Assembly: GCF_041734735.1 (NCBI RefSeq)
Contig: NC_134887.1
Span: forward strand, 33,099,922-33,163,921
From: Babylonia areolata
Lineage: Eukaryota; Mollusca; Gastropoda; Neogastropoda; Buccinidae
Length of the DNA: 64,000 nt
Direction of reading: 5' to 3'
Positions 61,009 through 64,000 of this stretch are shown here, one piece after another (position 1 is the first letter of the stretch; each line of letters begins with the position of its first letter). The notes beneath the pieces are model-generated. The model ran no database searches. It was not told the DNA's origin and saw nothing but the letters and a program-made list of their open reading frames with translations. A program made the translations under genes and the position numbers.

Positions 61009-62835
61009 ATGTGTGTGTGTGTGCATGCGTGTGTGTGTCTGTGTGTGTGTGTCTGTGTGTGTGTGTCGCAAGATGAGAAACAGTGAAGTAGTTTTCTCCT
61101 CATTTCTTCCCCACAATCCTCCACCAACTGCCCCCCCCCCCCCCCAACACCCACCGCACCCCTCCCACCCCCCCTCCCCCCCAAAAAATCCACACGAACT
61201 TTCTTCCACACACACACGCACACCAGAAGCGAAGGGACTCACGATTTGAAGTGAAACATTTCCTGCACTGAACGCAGCTCATGATTCCCCCGCAGCAGGA
61301 AAAACTTGTGGGGAGCCAGCATCTTCTGGGCGAAGAGATAGGCCACCACCTGTGTGGACAGACACCACCAATGTCCCTTGATCACAGCATTTTTTTGGGG
61401 TTTTTTGTTCAAAAACAACAAACAAATAAAAATGCTGTTATAGTCTGCCAGCAATAAAGTGTCAACGCTCATTTCTAAAGCTGAAAAATACATGAGTGAA
61501 ATATGATAAAAGGTGTAATGTGTTCTTCTACAGGGTAAAATATGATATAATGTGTAATGTGTTCTTCTACAGGGTAAAATGTGTTAAAATGTGTAATGTA
61601 TGTGTAATGTGTTCTTCTACAGGGTAAAATGTGTTAAAATGTGTAATGTGTTCTTTTAAAGGGTAAAATATCTTATAATGTGTACTGTTCTTCTACATTC
61701 CTTAACATACATCTCCCTTCTGTATTCTATTTACAAATAATACATTAATAATATAAAACATGTGTTCAATGCTCTGGGTATGGATCCATTTCAATCCTAG
61801 CTGACCTTTGGACCTTGTCATTTAGTTTTGAAATGTCCTCTGTATTCAACGAGCCTCAAACCAAACAGTGCCTGCAACACCAAACTTTCCCGCTCTGTGT
61901 TCGACAAACCTCCAACCAACCAAAATGTCTCTCTACACCACCAGCACTGTCATTGTGATACCTACACATCATCATCAAGAGAACAAAAAAAAAAAAAAAA
62001 AAAAAGTGGGGGTCGGGGGGGGGGGGGAGGGGGGGGGTTAAGATTCTGTCATCTATCATACTTTGCTTTTACGGTGAACTCAACTTCAGTTTCTCTTGTC
62101 CGGATGAGACCGTGTTTGATATAGACAGCATTTGCTGCTGGTGACTCAGTAAGAGCTGGAAAATCAAACCATGGGAGAAAGCGTCTCAAGCTGAATGAAC
62201 GACTGCACATCAGTCTCTTGACTAATGTACCACTGCAGACAGGTGAAGGTGTAAAGGTGTTGGCCTGGATGTAACGCGTCCGCCTAGAAAGCGAGAGAAT
62301 CTTAACGCACTGGATCGAATCCCACAGTCGCTAGTTTTTTCTCCCCCTCCACTAGACCTTGAGTGGTGGTCTGGACGCTAGTCATTCGGATAAGACGATA
62401 AACAGAGGTCCCATGTGCGGCATGCACTTAGCGCACGTAAAAGAACTTACAGCAAAAAAAAAGAGTTGTCCCTGGCAAAATTCTATAGAAAAATCCACTT
62501 TGATAGGAAAACAAAATAAAACTGCAGGCAGGAAAAAATATAATAAAATGGGTGGCGCTCTCATTGTAGCGAAGCGCTCTCCCATGGGTGAGCAGCCCGA
62601 ATTTTCACACAGACAAATCTCTTCTGACAAAAAGAGTAATACAATATTCACAATTATTTCTCCACCTTCACCCTCCCCCACCGCCCTCAGCCGCTCCTCC
62701 TCACCTCAACGCCATAGTCTCCCCTGTCGACGTAGTCTCCGAGGAAGAGGAAGGTGGCGGGGGTCAGGACAGGACCCAGTCGCCACAACGCTTTCTCAAA
62801 GGACACCAGGTCTGCGTAGTTCCCGTGGATGTCAC
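52006..62835 (-). CDS. PPP-family serine/threonine protein phosphatase, catalytic domain (6 exons, N-terminus off right edge)
   Basis: Six minus-strand exons give 263 residues to a stop at 52006-52008, all GT-AG with matching phases. All PPP metal and catalytic motifs are present in order: GDIHGN, GDYVDRG, GNHE, HGG (VFCVHGG), RAHE (HVIRAHEVQ) and the C-terminal SSSRYCGG block. It should be a di-metal phosphoserine/threonine phosphatase. [24 protein letters not shown] and the LWSDPI to RRGTAHFFS spacing differ from PP1/PP2A (RAHQ, APNYCG), so it is a divergent PPP member; I do not assign an orthologue. The first visible exon starts phase 1 in mid-domain, so at least one exon lies beyond 64000. 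Three of its exon edges carry tandem arrays. Confidence 0.9.
52393..53799. repeat. 34-bp inverted repeat flanking a 1.34-kb interval with a LINE fragment
   Basis: GTGACACCGGAGATTAGAAA and its continuation at 52393-52426 recur inverted at 53766-53799 with 33 of 34 bases identical. Between them lie the LINE RT fragment, purine-rich and TA-rich DNA, and unique sequence. I see no target duplication at once, and the element class is unclear. Confidence 0.75.
52505..53067 (-). mobile_element. LINE reverse-transcriptase fragment
   Basis: An uninterrupted 186-codon minus frame covers RT core motifs: [19 protein letters not shown], the catalytic box [19 protein letters not shown] and [10 protein letters not shown]. 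The fingers and the region after the thumb are missing on both sides. It lies in the last intron of the phosphatase gene. RNase H is absent here, but the sequence type resembles the LINE at 1596-3133. Confidence 0.85.
54103..54280 (-). CDS. Phosphatase exon with RAHE
   Basis: 178 nt, phase 2 to 0. The acceptor is AAACTTCAG and the donor is TTCCAG before GTGAGA. It encodes [40 protein letters not shown] and [18 protein letters not shown]. Confidence 0.92.
54355..54885. repeat. TGTTG/TATTG pentanucleotide satellite
   Basis: About 530 bp made almost only of 5-bp steps TGTTG, TATTG, TGCTG, TGTCG and TACTG on the + strand. It is strongly strand-asymmetric (T/G against A/C). It sits between two phosphatase exons, next to an ATC-rich patch. 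Confidence 0.92.
54969..55114 (-). CDS. Phosphatase exon VFCVHGG to LWSDPI
   Basis: 146 nt, phase 0 to 2. The acceptor is TGTCCCCCAG and the donor is ATCAG before GTCAGG. It encodes [20 protein letters not shown], then [20 protein letters not shown] and EILWSDPI. Its first ~21 nt and the intron end are the template of the 44-bp array upstream. Confidence 0.93.
55115..58392 (-). repeat. Exon-edge minisatellite: ~75 copies of a phosphatase splice acceptor plus exon start
   Basis: Regular 44-bp units. On the minus strand each is TTAATGTATTGGAATGTCCC, CCAG, then GTGTTCTGTGTACTTGGAGG. The real boundary reads TTAATGGATTGGAATGTCCC, CCAG, GTGTTCTGTGTGCACGGGGG. Each unit thus repeats the acceptor and a diverged version of the first seven codons (VFCVHGG became VFCVLGG), then TAA. 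A small set of variants (TACATT/CCATT/TACTTT, CACAG/CACTG, CTTTGGG) recurs in runs, showing block amplification. Confidence 0.95.
58393..58782 (+). mobile_element. SINE family B, copy 4, inserted into the 44-bp array
   Basis: Full-length plus-strand copy with an (AAG)n tail. It is flanked by AATACATT (58385-58392) and AATACGTT (58783-58790), an 8-bp target duplication with one mismatch. Part of one array unit continues beyond it (TTAACCTCCAAGCACACTGA), so it landed inside the satellite. Confidence 0.92.
58812..59065 (+). mobile_element. SINE family D, copy 2
   Basis: Head GGCAGAATGGGTCAGACGCT, then GATCCAGTGTTCACCGGTGA, TTGAGGCCCTGTTTC, GGGGAAGGTTAAAACGGCGC and GGACTGGGCCCCGCATTCC. It starts at the first base after the array remnant. 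Same family as 33905. Confidence 0.7.
59066..59600 (+). repeat. Unclassified dispersed-type repeat
   Basis: Opens with (AAT)n and GGATACTTATGTAGCACACT, ATCCAGAAATCTGCTCTAGG, TGCTTTACAAGAACGG. It holds a CA/TACA-rich middle and ends with GGGAGCTTGTTCCACGTC and AAAACGATCTGTGTCCATAG. Similar opening wording near 10930 suggests a family. I recall comparable sequence in mollusc genomes but cannot name it. Confidence 0.45.
59780..59892. repeat. (CA)n/(CT)n microsatellite
   Basis: CA-rich run passing into (CT)n at about 59872-59890. Confidence 0.85.
60110..60240 (-). repeat. Exon-edge 33-bp repeat at a phosphatase donor
   Basis: About four units of GGGCCGTAACCCCACACATC plus ACGGGACAGCAAA (+ strand), identical to each other, end exactly at the donor of the exon at 60241. 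The intron start (GTGACTGACGTGTGGGGTTA) matches the unit (CGTGATGTGTGGGGTTACGG) apart from a 3-nt gap, so the unit keeps GTGA, but the exon bases are not clearly copied. Confidence 0.7.
60241..60343 (-). CDS. Phosphatase exon [11 protein letters not shown] to VDDR
   Basis: 103 nt, phase 2 to 0. The acceptor is TGTGCCCCAG and the donor is GACAGG before GTGACT. It encodes the [15 protein letters not shown] helix and strand that precede HGG in all PPP enzymes. Confidence 0.9.
60898..61070. repeat. (GT)n microsatellite with CCATGT interruptions
   Basis: Long GT run interrupted by TCCATGTATG and TCTG variants. Confidence 0.9.
61243..61349 (-). CDS. Phosphatase exon with GNHE
   Basis: 107 nt, phase 0 to 2. 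The acceptor is GTGTCCACACAG and the donor is AAATC before GTGAGT. It encodes [20 protein letters not shown] then [15 protein letters not shown]. Asn and His of GNHE are the metal ligand and the general acid. Confidence 0.92.
61495..61690. repeat. 38-53-bp minisatellite, ~5 units
   Basis: Units with TAATGTGTTCTTCTACAGGG plus TAAAATGTGTTAAAATGTG. The + strand string TTCTTCTACAGGGTAAAA looks like a splice site, but the host gene is on the minus strand. Confidence 0.82.
61980..62040. repeat. A-run followed by G-run
   Basis: About 20 A then a G-rich block broken by single bases, in a phosphatase intron. Confidence 0.8.
62245..62650 (+). mobile_element. SINE family A, copy 5
   Basis: Full-length plus-strand copy: head GATGTAACGCGTCCGCC and GGATCGAATCCCAC, body with CGGATAAGACGATAAAC, GGCAAAATTCTATAG, GAGCAGCCCGAATTTTCACA, tail GAGTAATACAATATTC. 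It ends ~55 bp from the donor of the GDIHGN phosphatase exon. Confidence 0.88.
62705..62835 (-). CDS. Phosphatase exon with GDIHGN and GDYVDRG
   Basis: 131 nt, phase 1 to 0. The acceptor is GTGTGACGCAG and the donor is GTTGAG before GTGAGG. It encodes [20 protein letters not shown] and [17 protein letters not shown], that is metal ligands Asp/His and Asp. Confidence 0.92.
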
Positions 62836-63565
62836 CTGCGTCACACAGCACAGGTTGTGTGTCACCCAGCACAGGTTGTGTGTCATGTGTCACCCAGCAC
62901 AGGCTGTGTGTCATGTGTCACCTAGCACAGGTTGTGTGTCATGTGTCACCCAGCACAGGTTGCGTGTTGTGTGTCACCCAGCACAGGTTGTGTGTCACCC
63001 AGCACAGGTTGTGTCATGTGTCCCCAGGTGTGTCATGTGTCACCCACCACAGGTTGTGTGTCATGTGTCACCCACCACAGGTTGTGTGTCATGTGTCACC
63101 CAGCACAGGTTGTGTGTCATGTGTCACCCAGCACAGGTTGTGTGTCACCCAGCACAGGTTGTGTGTCATGTGTCACCCACCACAGGTTGTGTGTTGTGTC
63201 ACCCAGCACAGGTTGTGTGTCATGTGTCACCCAGCACAGGTTGTGTGTCATGTGTCACCCAGCACAGGTTGTGTGTCATGTGTCACCCAGCACAGGTTGT
63301 GTGTCACCCAGCACAGGTTGTGTGTCATGTGTCACCCACCACAGGTTGTGTGTCACCCAGCACAGGTTGTGTGTCATGTGTCACCCAGCACAGGTTGTGT
63401 GTCATGTGTCACCCACCACAGGTTGTGTGTCATGTGTCACCCACCACAGGTTGTGTCACCCACCACAGGTTGTGTGTCATGTGTCACCCAGCACAGGTTG
63501 TGTGTCGTGTGTCACCCAGCACAGGTTGTGTGTCATGTGTCACCCAGCACAGGTTGTGTGTCACA
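62836..63565 (-). repeat. Exon-edge minisatellite at the GDIHGN exon acceptor
   Basis: About 25 units of 28 bp (TGTGTCACCCAGCACAGGTT plus GTGTGTCA on +), or 21 bp when one step is missing, begin directly before the exon. The intron end CCTGTGCTGTGTGACGCAG and exon start GTGACATCCAC align with the unit (CCTGTGCTGGGTGACACA, TGACACACAAC) except for two missing bases. The unit seems to derive from the boundary but has lost the AG. Confidence 0.75.
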
Positions 63566-63659
63566 AAGTTTATTTTCGTTTTGTTTTTTTGTGGGGGTCT
63601 CTCCAACCTTTTTTTTCCTCCCCCACAACGCCCCCCCCTCCCTCACTCCCCACTTTTTT

Positions 63660-63930
63660 TCTTTCATAATGGGTCCTTCATATTATTCTTACCTATTTCC
63701 CCCTTTTTTTAAAATATATATAATGGGTCCTTCATATTATTCTTACCTATTTCTCCTCTTTAAAAAAAAAAAAATTATTCATATTATCCTTACCTATTTC
63801 TTTTTTTATATATATACATATATAATGGGTCCTTCATATTATTCTTACCTATTTCTCCTTTTTCTTTATAATGAGTCCTTCATTTTATTCTTACAAATTT
63901 CTCATTATTCTTACCTATTTCTTCTTTTTT
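63660..63930 (-). repeat. Donor-like repeat at right window end
   Basis: Five units of 35-60 bp share TTCATATTATTCTTACCTAT on +. On the minus strand each contains GAAATAG then GTAAGAATAA, a consensus donor. The host phosphatase gene runs on this strand, but no exon is visible nearby. Confidence 0.6.
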
Positions 63931-64000
63931 TTTTTCTTTTTCAACATTCTTCCATTGAATGCAATATACAACAAAAAAAATTATGTGACTCTAATCAAGC

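Noticed and set aside
62588-63712. 374-aa Cys/His/Pro/Val-rich plus frame
   Set aside because: It runs antisense over the GDIHGN exon and through the 28-bp array; a repeat artefact.

Overview
The window is animal nuclear DNA. Four intron-containing genes are spread thinly through a very repeat-rich background. Small exons (32-298 nt), long introns packed with minisatellites and CA/GT runs, and several tRNA-headed SINE families of a kind I associate with molluscs suggest a mollusc, probably a gastropod. That placement is an inference. There is no operon structure, no CRISPR array, and no rRNA or free-standing tRNA gene.

Layout. (1) 1-7.9 kb, minus strand: two exons of a TM2-domain membrane protein that continues past the left edge, with a probable promoter and 5' UTR exon near 7.7-7.9 kb. 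Its long intron holds a 5'-truncated LINE inside a GGAT-type satellite, plus a SINE. (2) 13.5-27.1 kb, minus strand: a complete seven-exon L-serine/threonine dehydratase (SDS/SDSL family, 326 aa). Its introns carry SINEs, a piggyBac-type MITE, a LINE end, two copies of a 0.6-kb element and several minisatellites. A decayed copy of the gene's 3' end lies downstream. (3) 30.3-33.7 kb, plus strand: a complete five-exon ZNHIT3 orthologue (HIT zinc finger, 143 aa). (4) 34-52 kb: no recognisable gene; SINEs, a 1.04-kb piggyBac-type MITE, a LINE end, minisatellites and microsatellites. (5) 52.0 kb to beyond the right edge, minus strand: six exons of a PPP-family Ser/Thr phosphatase catalytic domain, N-terminus off the window.

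The four genes have unrelated roles (membrane protein, amino-acid catabolism, snoRNP assembly, protein dephosphorylation) and share no obvious pathway. What they do share is structural. In all four, tandem arrays start exactly at an exon boundary. In at least five of seven cases the repeat unit is a copy of the splice site itself with a short piece of exon: TM2 donor x12; SDS exon 2 acceptor x~37; SDS exon 6 donor x3 at exact 47-nt spacing; ZNHIT3 exon 5 acceptor x4; phosphatase acceptor x~75; weaker cases at two more phosphatase exons. In most arrays, use of an outer copy would bring in a stop codon. This pattern of splice-site-seeded satellites is the main discovery candidate of the window.
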